From: a virus
Length of the DNA stretch: 52,608 nucleotides
Virus record (IMG/VR): IMGVR_UViG_3300020182_000048
Span: 1-52,608 of that record
Direction: 5' to 3' (one strand)
Position numbers and translations under genes: made by a program. This document shows positions 26,953 through 35,101 of the stretch, one piece after another; position 1 is the first letter of the stretch, and each line of letters begins with the position of its first letter. The notes under the pieces were generated by a model. That model ran no database searches and was not told where the DNA came from. It saw only the letters and a program-made list of their open reading frames with translations.

Positions 26953-29364
26953 ATGAATGTAAGTACAAATACTAATAGTCCATTTCCTGATCAGGTAGTA
27001 AGTGACGCTGAAAAAGCAACGCTAGAATACGGATTGCAGGTTTCTCGTGCTATTGAGCAAGAGTGGTTTAATTATGGAGGTGCAGGTTCAAATAGATATC
27101 TAACTAACTGGAATAACTTTCATAACCTAAGGTTATACGCCAGGGGAGAACAAAGCGTTCAAAAATATAAAGATGAATTAGCTATTAACGGCGATTTATC
27201 TTATTTGAATTTAGATTGGAAGCCAGTACCCATACTATCAAAGTTTTCAAACATTGTAGCTAATGGTATTACTCAAAAGCAATATGATATATCAGCTTAC
27301 TCGCAAGATCCTGAGTCTTTAAAAGCTAGAACGGATTACGCGGAGAATCTTCTTTTTGATATGATGACAAGAGAAGCCCGGGCAGAAGCTAGCGCGGTTA
27401 TACCCATGGACCTTAGCCGTTCGGGTGTTCCTGATGGAGAGTTGCCTGAGTCTACAGAAGAAAGAGATTTGCACATGCAGCTTAAGTACAAGCCTGCTAT
27501 AGAAATAGCGGAGGAAGAAGCTATTAGCACTGTGTTAGCTACTAACGAGTATAATCTAACGCGAGCTAGGATAAATCAAGATTTAGTTAATATCGGAATA
27601 GGCATAACTAAAACATCGTTTAACCCGGCAGAGGGTATAGTTGTTGACTACGTAGATCCAGCTTATTGCGTATGGTCTTATACGGAGGACCCTAACTTCG
27701 AGGATATATATTATGTAGGTGAAGTTAAATCTATAACAATACCAGAGCTTAAAAAAGAATTCCCTTATATATCTGACGAGCAATTAGAAAGAATTCAAAA
27801 GATGCCAGGCAATCGTAGAATGATACGAGGCTTTGAGAACTACGACTATAATACAGTACAAGTATTATACTTTGAGTATAAAACTTATACGGACCAGGTG
27901 TTTAAAATAAAGAAAACAGACAACGGTCTTGAAAAGGCTATTGAAAAAACAAACGAATTTGATCCCCCACCAAATGACAACTTTGAAAGAGTGTCAAGGT
28001 CAATTGAAGTATTGTACCAAGGTGCCAAAGTAGTAGGTACGGACATTATGCTAGAATGGAAACTAGCCGAAAACATGACTCGCCCAATGGCTGACACTAC
28101 AAGAGTGGAAATGAGTTACTCTATAGCTGCTCCTAGAATGTACAAGGGAGTGATACAGTCGCTTATAAGCAAGTGCATTGGGTTTGCTGACGTAATACAA
28201 TTAACGCATTTAAAAATACAGCAGGTACTATCTAGAATGGTTCCTGATGGAATATTTTTAGATATTGATGGTTTAGCAGAAGTTGATTTAGGTAATGGTA
28301 CAAATTATAACCCGGCGGAAGCATTAAACATGTACTTCCAAACAGGTTCAGTTGTTGGTAGATCAATGACGCAGGACGGGGATATGAACAGAGGCAAGGT
28401 TCCTATACAAGAATTATCAAGCTCTTCCGGTATATCTAAAATACAATCTTTAATTACTGCATACAACTATAATATGCAGATGATTAGAGACGTTACTGGA
28501 TTAAATGAAGCCAGGGACGGAGCTATGCCAGATCCTAACGCTTTAGTAGGCTTGCAAAAAATGGCAGCGAATGCTTCTAATGTTGCCACTAAGCATATAC
28601 AGGATGCAAGTATACAGTTGACATTGAGTACTTGCGAAAATATTTCGCTTAAAATAGTCGACGCGTTAAACTTCCCTCTTACTAAAAATTCTTTAATGAA
28701 TAGCGTATCTACTTTTAATGTAGAAACTTTAAAAGAAATTGAAAACCTCAACCTGCATGACTTTGGTATATTTTTAGAAATAGAGCCAGATGACGAAGAA
28801 AAAGCAGAGCTGCAAAAGAATATACAAATAGCCTTGCAAACAAAAGAAATTGATATAGAGGATTCAATTGATATCAGCCAAATAAAAAACCTTAAGCTAG
28901 CTAATCAAATGCTAAAGCTTAAGCGCAAGAAGAAGCAGGAAAGAGAGCAAGCGCTGGTTCAGCAAAATATACAAGCACAAGCTCAAGCAAACGCAGAAGC
29001 GTCTGAAAGAGCCGCGATGGCTGAAGTACAAAAGCAACAAGCAATGACTGCTGAGAAGGTGGCAATCGAGCAAGCTAAATCTAATTTTGAAATGCAAAGA
29101 ATGCAGACCGAAGCGCAGATTAAAAAAGAGTTGATGGCAACGGAGTTCCAATACAACTTAAAGCTCGCACAGATGAAGTCTCAAGAAACACAAGCCAAAG
29201 ACGCGCAAATAGAAGATCGCAAAGACAAAAGAATAGAGAAAGAAGGTACGCAACAAAGCCAGCTGATAGAGCAAAGGCAAACGCAAGGATTACCAAAAGA
29301 CTTTGAGTCTGCGGGTAATGATAACCTAGGTGGATTTGATCTATCTCAATTCGAACCGCAATAA
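26953..29364 (+). CDS. Portal protein
   Basis: 803 residues, starting right after the TerL stop. The stem and wing region contains WNNFHNLRLYARGEQSVQ, WKPVPILSKFSNIVANGITQ, and MIRDVTGLNEARDGAMPDPN, typical of the portal family of marine podo- and myoviruses. The last 150 residues are a long Gln/Ala/Lys-rich coiled coil (QALVQQNIQAQAQANAEASE). It is the dodecameric ring through which DNA enters. The position between TerL and the scaffold is standard. Confidence 0.88.
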   Translation: MNVSTNTNSPFPDQVVSDAEKATLEYGLQVSRAIEQEWFNYGGAGSNRYLTNWNNFHNLRLYARGEQSVQKYKDELAINGDLSYLNLDWKPVPILSKFSNIVANGITQKQYDISAYSQDPESLKARTDYAENLLFDMMTREARAEASAVIPMDLSRSGVPDGELPESTEERDLHMQLKYKPAIEIAEEEAISTVLATNEYNLTRARINQDLVNIGIGITKTSFNPAEGIVVDYVDPAYCVWSYTEDPNFEDIYYVGEVKSITIPELKKEFPYISDEQLERIQKMPGNRRMIRGFENYDYNTVQVLYFEYKTYTDQVFKIKKTDNGLEKAIEKTNEFDPPPNDNFERVSRSIEVLYQGAKVVGTDIMLEWKLAENMTRPMADTTRVEMSYSIAAPRMYKGVIQSLISKCIGFADVIQLTHLKIQQVLSRMVPDGIFLDIDGLAEVDLGNGTNYNPAEALNMYFQTGSVVGRSMTQDGDMNRGKVPIQELSSSSGISKIQSLITAYNYNMQMIRDVTGLNEARDGAMPDPNALVGLQKMAANASNVATKHIQDASIQLTLSTCENISLKIVDALNFPLTKNSLMNSVSTFNVETLKEIENLNLHDFGIFLEIEPDDEEKAELQKNIQIALQTKEIDIEDSIDISQIKNLKLANQMLKLKRKKKQEREQALVQQNIQAQAQANAEASERAAMAEVQKQQAMTAEKVAIEQAKSNFEMQRMQTEAQIKKELMATEFQYNLKLAQMKSQETQAKDAQIEDRKDKRIEKEGTQQSQLIEQRQTQGLPKDFESAGNDNLGGFDLSQFEPQ

Positions 29365-29374
29365 ATACCTATTT

Positions 29375-29391
29375 AATAATTATATAATATC
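29375..29391 (+). promoter_or_regulatory. Weak late-promoter-like box before the scaffold gene
   Basis: TAATTATATAATAT shares the core of the late promoter but has no clear upstream GTAGTTTTT box; it is 6 nt from the ATG of the scaffold gene. Confidence 0.3.
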
Positions 29392-29396
29392 ATATC

Positions 29397-30488
29397 ATGA
29401 GTGAAGTAAAAACAGAGGGATCTTTTAAGATCAAATCTAGACCTAAGCTAACAGACGAACAATTAGCCGCTAAGAATAAAGAGCCGCTAATAGATGTCCC
29501 AAGCAATGTAACAAAAGTAGTAATTCCCAAAGAAGATGCGCCGGCTGAGGATCCGCTTTTAGAAGGAGACGGAGACGGAGACGGAGACGGAGTTATAAAA
29601 GAAATAGTTGACGATAAGCCTATTGAGCCAGCTGCACCAGCTGCACCTGTTGCGCCGGCTGTAGAGTTGCCGGAAAACGTTACAAAGCTAGTTGATTTTA
29701 TGCGTGAAACCGGGGGAACCATGCAGGATTACATGCGATTAAATACTAATTACGACGATGTGGATCGCGACGTATTGGTAAAAGAATATTACAAAAACAC
29801 TAAGTCACACTTAAGTGCAGAAGAAATCGAGTTTATGATCGAGGACAACTTTGCATTTGATGAAGACCTAGATGAGGAGCGAGATATCCGTAGAAAAAAA
29901 CTCGCATATAAAGAAGAGGTTGCCAAAGCCCGTAAGTTTTTAAATGATACTAAAGATAAGTATTACGATGAGATCAAGTTGAACTCACCTAGCTTATCCC
30001 AGGATCAACAAAAAGCATCGGACTTTTTTAATCGATATAAAGAGGACCAGGAAAGAAACGTCGCTAACCACGATAAGTTTAAGGCTAAGACTAATGAATT
30101 ACTTAATGAAAATTTCGAAGGTTTCGATTTCAGTTTAGGTGAGAAAAAGTTTAGATACAGCGTACAAAACCCATCACAGATAGCGGAAAAGCAGTCAGAC
30201 ATTAGTAACTTCATAGGGAAGTTTCTGGGAGAAGACGGCACGATTACAGATACCGCAGGGTATCACAAAGCATTATACGCTGGAGCGAATGCCGATAAAA
30301 TGGCAAATCATTTCTATGAGCAAGGCAAAGCCGACGCAACTAGAGATATCCTATCTAAATCTAAAAACCCATCGACAGGAGCAAGACAAGCTGCACCGGT
30401 TGAGGGGGTTAAGTTTGGAGCATATAAAGTTAAATCTGTTTCTGGAGCGGACTCATCAAAGTTAAAAATTAAAAAGTTTAAAAACTAA
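29397..30488 (+). CDS. Capsid scaffold/assembly protein
   Basis: 363 residues, mostly charged helix (KARKFLNDTKDKYYDEIKLN, RYKEDQERNVANHDKFKAKT), with an acidic, Pro/Ala-rich N-terminal third and the GDGDGDG segment from four GGAGAC repeats (29565-29588). Ends in a basic tail (KSVSGADSSKLKIKKFKN). Position between portal and major capsid protein plus composition identify it as scaffold. Confidence 0.75.
   Translation: MSEVKTEGSFKIKSRPKLTDEQLAAKNKEPLIDVPSNVTKVVIPKEDAPAEDPLLEGDGDGDGDGVIKEIVDDKPIEPAAPAAPVAPAVELPENVTKLVDFMRETGGTMQDYMRLNTNYDDVDRDVLVKEYYKNTKSHLSAEEIEFMIEDNFAFDEDLDEERDIRRKKLAYKEEVAKARKFLNDTKDKYYDEIKLNSPSLSQDQQKASDFFNRYKEDQERNVANHDKFKAKTNELLNENFEGFDFSLGEKKFRYSVQNPSQIAEKQSDISNFIGKFLGEDGTITDTAGYHKALYAGANADKMANHFYEQGKADATRDILSKSKNPSTGARQAAPVEGVKFGAYKVKSVSGADSSKLKIKKFKN
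29565..29588 (+). repeat. GGAGAC microsatellite in scaffold gene
   Basis: Four perfect tandem GGAGAC units encoding alternating Gly-Asp. Repeat number could vary by slippage without a frameshift. Confidence 0.8.
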
Positions 30489-30493
30489 AAACT

Positions 30494-31945
30494 ATGAGTT
30501 TATTACCACAATTTGGGGATATGACCCCAACACAAGTACCGCAGTTACTTTCAACAAACTACTTGCAATGGAACAACAACGGTGGAGCAGCCGGGATTCC
30601 TGGAAACTTTGCTGACTTTGCGCAGCAGTACCTACCAGAAATCTACGAAGCAGAAGTAGAGCGTTATGGAAACAGAACGTTATCTGGATTTTTACAAATG
30701 GTTGGTGCTGAAATGCCAATGACATCTGATCAAGTTATCTGGTCTGAACAAAACCGTCTACACATATCTTACACGGATGTTGTAGTTGATGCAGCAGGAA
30801 CAGGATTTGTTATCCCTGTAGGAGTAGGAATTACTAACGTAATATCCGTTCAGGATACTATCGTTATTCTTGACCCAGCAACTGGAGTAGAAGCTAAAGG
30901 TATTGTTACTGCATCAGGTGCAGCAGCAGGAAACGGAGCATTAACCGTGCAACTTTACAGTGGAGTTACACCAGCAGCGGCATTTGGAGCTGCTCAGCCA
31001 GGTCTTAAGATATTCGTTTACGGATCTGACTATTCTAAAGGATCGCAAATAGGTGGAGCAACACCTAGAGTGAGCATAGAGCCTGTTTTAACACAGTATT
31101 CTAACTCACCGATTATCATCAGAGATCAATATGTTGTGAACGGATCGGACACTGCACAGATCGGATGGGTAAATGTAGCGACTGAAGATGGAACTGACGG
31201 ATACCTATGGTACCTAAAAGCTGAGTCTGAAACACGTTTACGCTATGCTGACAAGCTAGAAATGGCTATGGTAGAAGGAGAGCTTAACTTGAATGCAGGT
31301 GCTGGTGCAAACCAAAACTTACTTCAGCCAGGAACAGAAGGTATGTTCGCAGCTATCCAAAGCAGAGGAAACGTAGAGACTGGATTTACAGCAGCAGGCG
31401 GTTTAACTGAATTTGATAACATTCTTAAGAATCTTGATACTCAAGGAGCTATCGAAGAAAACATGTTGTTTGTACAACGTCAGACTTCTTTAGACTTTGA
31501 TGACATGCTAGCTGCAATTTCTGGAGGAGCACAAGGAGGAACCGCTTACGGTTTATTCGAGAACTCTTCTGAAATGGCTTTAAACTTAGGATTCACTGGA
31601 TTCCGTAGAGGATCTTACGACTTCTACAAAACAGACTGGAGATACTTAAATGATGCATCTACTCGTGGAGCAATCAATGGAGTTAATTCAATCGAAGGTG
31701 TATTAGTACCAGCTGGAACTTCAACTGTTTACGATCAAGTATTAGGAACAAATATCAGACGACCATTTTGTCATATCCGATATAGAGCTTCTCAGACTGA
31801 TGACCGTAGAATGAAGTCTTGGTTAACTGGATCTGTTGGTGGAGCGTCTAGCTCAACTTTAGATGCAATGGAAGTAAACTTCCTATCTGAAAGATGTTTG
31901 ATTACTCAAGCAGCTAACAACTTTGTACTATTCAAAGGAATCTAA
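30494..31945 (+). CDS. Major capsid protein
   Basis: 483 residues: MSLLPQFGDMTPTQVPQLLS, FADFAQQYLPEIYEAEVERY, GNRTLSGFLQMVGAEMPMTS form the N-terminal arm; the insertion domain is Ala/Gly-rich, and the C-terminal half has FRRGSYDFYKTDWRYLNDAS and MEVNFLSERCLITQAANNFV. This fits an HK97-fold capsid protein. It is followed by a strong terminator. The codon usage is markedly more biased to G/C-ending Gly and Ala codons than in the neighbours, as expected for a highly expressed gene. Confidence 0.9.
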   Translation: MSLLPQFGDMTPTQVPQLLSTNYLQWNNNGGAAGIPGNFADFAQQYLPEIYEAEVERYGNRTLSGFLQMVGAEMPMTSDQVIWSEQNRLHISYTDVVVDAAGTGFVIPVGVGITNVISVQDTIVILDPATGVEAKGIVTASGAAAGNGALTVQLYSGVTPAAAFGAAQPGLKIFVYGSDYSKGSQIGGATPRVSIEPVLTQYSNSPIIIRDQYVVNGSDTAQIGWVNVATEDGTDGYLWYLKAESETRLRYADKLEMAMVEGELNLNAGAGANQNLLQPGTEGMFAAIQSRGNVETGFTAAGGLTEFDNILKNLDTQGAIEENMLFVQRQTSLDFDDMLAAISGGAQGGTAYGLFENSSEMALNLGFTGFRRGSYDFYKTDWRYLNDASTRGAINGVNSIEGVLVPAGTSTVYDQVLGTNIRRPFCHIRYRASQTDDRRMKSWLTGSVGGASSSTLDAMEVNFLSERCLITQAANNFVLFKGI

Positions 31946-31962
31946 GGATTCAAATGTAATTC

Positions 31963-32000
31963 TTACCCTCGTTGTATCAGCGAGGGTAATTATTACTTTT
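31963..32000 (+). terminator. Rho-independent terminator after the capsid gene
   Basis: TTACCCTCG, 9-nt loop, CGAGGGTAA, then TTATTACTTTT. The nine-bp perfect stem ends the capsid transcript. Confidence 0.85.
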
Positions 32001-32025
32001 ATCAATTATTAAATTATATTATATT

Positions 32026-32868
32026 ATGGCGAATAAAAAACCAGCGGCTAAAAAAGTCGAAAAAGTAGAAGAGGTTGTGCAGGAGCAAGCAGCTCCAATG
32101 CCGACAAAAAAAATGAAAGAACCCGCTAAACCGGAATGGGAAATTAAAGACAGAGTGTATTACTTAACAGGAAGACACACTCCTCTTACCCTAACAATAC
32201 CAGGAAGGCACACTCAAAAGCATGCTTTATTGTATTTTGATGAAAAAGCAGGTAAACAAAAAGAAATTAGATATGCAACCAACCATGATTCTCCGTTTAA
32301 AGAAGAACAAGAAGGAGAAGCTACGATGGGACATATCATGTTTAGAGATGGGGATTTAAAAGTTCCTAAAGAAAAACAAAACTTACAAAAGCTGTTGTCT
32401 TTGTATCACCCCTTAAAAGGAAGAGTATACGAAGAGTTTGATGCTCAAGAAGAAGCCTATGACGATTTAGAACTGCTTGATTTACAAACAGATGCAGCAG
32501 TGTTTGCAAGAGAAATGGATATCGACGATGCAGAAGCAATACTTCGTGTTGAAATAGGTAGCTCAGTATCTAGCCTATCATCTAAGGAAATAAAAAGAGA
32601 CCTTAGATTGTTTGCCAGAAGTAATCCAGAATTATTCTTAGAGCTCGCTCAAGATGAAAACGTTGGATTGCGTAATACAGCAATCAAAGCAACCGAAGCA
32701 GGAATATTAGTTTTATCTCAGGATCAAAGAACATTTTCTTGGGGATCTAACGGAAGAAAGCTAATGAGTGTTCCTTTTGACGAGAATCCTTACTCTGCAA
32801 TGGCAGCTTACTTCAAGACCGACGAAGGTGGCGAAGTGTTTAGATCTATAGAAAAAAAGTTTAATTAG
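32026..32868 (+). CDS. Structural protein, 280 aa
   Basis: Lys/Pro/Ala-rich start, then beta-type WEIKDRVYYLTGRHTPLTLT, GRHTQKHALLYFDEKAGKQK, with HDSPFKEEQEG. The second half is helical (SSKEIKRDLRLFARSNPELF, GLRNTAIKATEAGILVLSQD). It occupies the place of the head protein between capsid and connector genes. I recognise the general family from marine phages but not a function. Confidence 0.65.
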   Translation: MANKKPAAKKVEKVEEVVQEQAAPMPTKKMKEPAKPEWEIKDRVYYLTGRHTPLTLTIPGRHTQKHALLYFDEKAGKQKEIRYATNHDSPFKEEQEGEATMGHIMFRDGDLKVPKEKQNLQKLLSLYHPLKGRVYEEFDAQEEAYDDLELLDLQTDAAVFAREMDIDDAEAILRVEIGSSVSSLSSKEIKRDLRLFARSNPELFLELAQDENVGLRNTAIKATEAGILVLSQDQRTFSWGSNGRKLMSVPFDENPYSAMAAYFKTDEGGEVFRSIEKKFN

Positions 32869-32870
32869 TA

Positions 32871-32901
32871 GTTTTTAAAAAAACTATGTGATTATATTAT
32901 A
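32871..32901 (+). promoter_or_regulatory. Late promoter d
   Basis: GTTTTT, 11 nt, GTGATTATATTATA: near identical to promoter c, including the GTTTTTAAAAAAAAC context. Confidence 0.65.
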
Positions 32902-32914
32902 GATGGTGAATTAA

Positions 32915-32946
32915 TTTTAGCCGGCTTCATCACTGGGGCCGGTTAA
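32915..32946 (+). promoter_or_regulatory. Leader hairpin downstream of late promoter d
   Basis: TTTAGCCGGC pairs with GCCGGTTAA across a 12-nt loop, a 9-bp stem in the 5' leader of the connector operon. It has no T-tract, so it looks like an RNA stabiliser or regulatory hairpin rather than a terminator. Confidence 0.5.
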
Positions 32947-32967
32947 TATTTATAATAAAATAAAAAA

Positions 32968-33885
32968 ATGGCAGTAAATGTAGATATAGTTTATAAAACA
33001 GTGTTACTTATTCTGAATAAAGAACAGAGAGGTAACTTATCTCCGGACGAATTCAATAAGGTTGCAACACAAGTGCAATTAGAAATCTTCGAGAGCTATT
33101 TTGATACGCTTAATCAACAGCTACGTAGACCAGATAATGATACGGAATATGGTGATCGCATTAAAAATGTAGACCATAACATATCTGTATTTAAAACATA
33201 CGGTGATGCAACCTATGTCCCAACAGGCGGGTATTTTACTTTACCAACAACCTCAGGGTTAGGCACCGCGGTGCAGTCACTTACGGGCGACGGGGTTGCA
33301 ATATCGTTTCCTTTTACATCGATAACATCTTCGCAGTTACAAACCAGTGTAATTGCTGTTACAATAAACGGTGTATCTACTACAGCTTACACAATCAGTG
33401 GAGCTAACATAATATTTAACAGTATACCAGCTTTAAACGACGCTATAATCGTTACAGCGACTTCAGAGGACTTTTATAGACTCGGTACGGTTATATATCA
33501 AGATTCGAAAGAAGCGCAGCTATCTCAGCGAAACGAGCTTCTATACTTAAACAACAACCCTTTAATAGCCCCAACAAAAACATATCCTATATATTTATAT
33601 GAGGATAGTAAATTATACTTGTATCCGCAAACTATTACATCGGATGTAAGTGTTAGCTACTTAAGGAAGCCTGTAGATGTTATATGGAACTTTACAATTC
33701 CATCTGGACAAAACTACTACCAATACAATGCTACTAACTCAGTTAATTTTGAGCTATCAAAAACGGAGCAGGCAAATATTATCTTAAAGATATTACTCTA
33801 CTCGGGTGTCGTTATAAGAGACCCATCAATAGTACAGATAGCGGCACAGCAAGTGCAACAAGAAAATCAACGCTCAATAATGTAA
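32968..33885 (+). CDS. Head-tail connector protein, 305 aa
   Basis: N terminus MAVNVDIVYKTVLLILNKEQ, then RGNLSPDEFNKVATQVQLEI, FESYFDTLNQQLRRPDND is a recurrent phage head-tail module; a second part (YLNNNPLIAPTKTYPIYLYE, YLRKPVDVIWNF) is beta-rich. It opens the operon of late promoter d and precedes other tail proteins, consistent with a ring or adaptor between portal and tail. Confidence 0.7.
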   Translation: MAVNVDIVYKTVLLILNKEQRGNLSPDEFNKVATQVQLEIFESYFDTLNQQLRRPDNDTEYGDRIKNVDHNISVFKTYGDATYVPTGGYFTLPTTSGLGTAVQSLTGDGVAISFPFTSITSSQLQTSVIAVTINGVSTTAYTISGANIIFNSIPALNDAIIVTATSEDFYRLGTVIYQDSKEAQLSQRNELLYLNNNPLIAPTKTYPIYLYEDSKLYLYPQTITSDVSVSYLRKPVDVIWNFTIPSGQNYYQYNATNSVNFELSKTEQANIILKILLYSGVVIRDPSIVQIAAQQVQQENQRSIM

Positions 33886-33888
33886 GAT

Positions 33889-35097
33889 ATGCCGATACCT
33901 AATGGCGGTTTAATAACCGAAACTAATGAACAATATTACGCTGGAGCACAGCGATTTCTTATATCGAATCCTGCTGTTATAGGTGATTCGGTAACAACTA
34001 CATTTAACACGGATTTAACGTACGACTCTGTTAATGCTCAATTAACAAATTTTGTCGTGTATACAAGTGATACCGGCTTAGCGGGATCATACTCTGAGTT
34101 TGCTCCGGGATATACTGTAACAGGAAATACAATAACTTTTACGTCTACAAACGGCTTAAGGCCACACATTGCAATACAATTAAAATCTTTAGACGGAGGA
34201 AATTTTGGAAATGAAGATGCTCTTGGGGATACAGTGCAAGAAAATTACGGAAGTTACGCTTACACTTCTTTAAACGATGTTATTAACGGATTTATCGCAA
34301 CCTATGTTGGTGAGCATAAATTAATAGGTGATGTTAAAAGAACAGATGTAATATTTCACGCTAAAAGAGGATTGCAAGAATTCAGCTATGATACTTTAAA
34401 AAGCACAAAATCTCAGGAGATAACAATACCCCCGAGCCTAAGCGTTACAATACCACAAGATTACGTTAATTACGTTAGCTTGGCTTATATAGATCAATTA
34501 GGTGTAAGACACCCTATATATCCAGCAAACAATTTAACTAGCAGCCCATACGAGGTGCCATTGCAAGATGATGCAGGAGATTACACTATGGATAATATTG
34601 GTGATCTTTTGGAAGGTACGTCTATTACAAACGAAAGATGGGGAGAAGCTAATGACAGATTATTAAATGGTAATATAACATTCGAAGATTACTGGTCTTA
34701 CGGTAATTACTTAACAGGCAATCCATTTTACGGGCAAAGATACGGTAACGATCCACAAAATGCACAAAGAAATGGTTGGTTTAATATGAATGAAAGAGAC
34801 GGCGTTATAGCTTTTTCTTCTAATTTAAAAGACAGATTAATAATACTTGATTATATATCAGATGGATTAGCGTATGACTTGGATTCTAGGATACCTAAGA
34901 TGGCCGAGGATGCATTATATGCACACATACTATATTCTATATTAGCCGGAAGAATCAATCAACCAGAGTACGTTATACAGCGTTTAAAGCGAGACAGATC
35001 TGCTAAGCTAAGAAATGCTAAGATAAGATTATCTAACATTAAACTATCAGAGATAGTACAGGTAATGAGAGGTAAATCTAAATGGATAAAATCATAA
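33889..35097 (+). CDS. Structural (connector/tail) protein, 402 aa
   Basis: Begins MPIPNGGLITETNEQYYAGA; the middle contains IGDVKRTDVIFHAKRGLQEF, YDTLKSTKSQEITIPPSLSV, DYVNYVSLAYIDQLGVRHPI. These motifs and the final basic helix are typical of tail tube or adaptor proteins in this phage group. The gene is three bases downstream of the connector. Confidence 0.68.
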   Translation: MPIPNGGLITETNEQYYAGAQRFLISNPAVIGDSVTTTFNTDLTYDSVNAQLTNFVVYTSDTGLAGSYSEFAPGYTVTGNTITFTSTNGLRPHIAIQLKSLDGGNFGNEDALGDTVQENYGSYAYTSLNDVINGFIATYVGEHKLIGDVKRTDVIFHAKRGLQEFSYDTLKSTKSQEITIPPSLSVTIPQDYVNYVSLAYIDQLGVRHPIYPANNLTSSPYEVPLQDDAGDYTMDNIGDLLEGTSITNERWGEANDRLLNGNITFEDYWSYGNYLTGNPFYGQRYGNDPQNAQRNGWFNMNERDGVIAFSSNLKDRLIILDYISDGLAYDLDSRIPKMAEDALYAHILYSILAGRINQPEYVIQRLKRDRSAKLRNAKIRLSNIKLSEIVQVMRGKSKWIKS

Positions 35098-35101
35098 TTT
35101 A

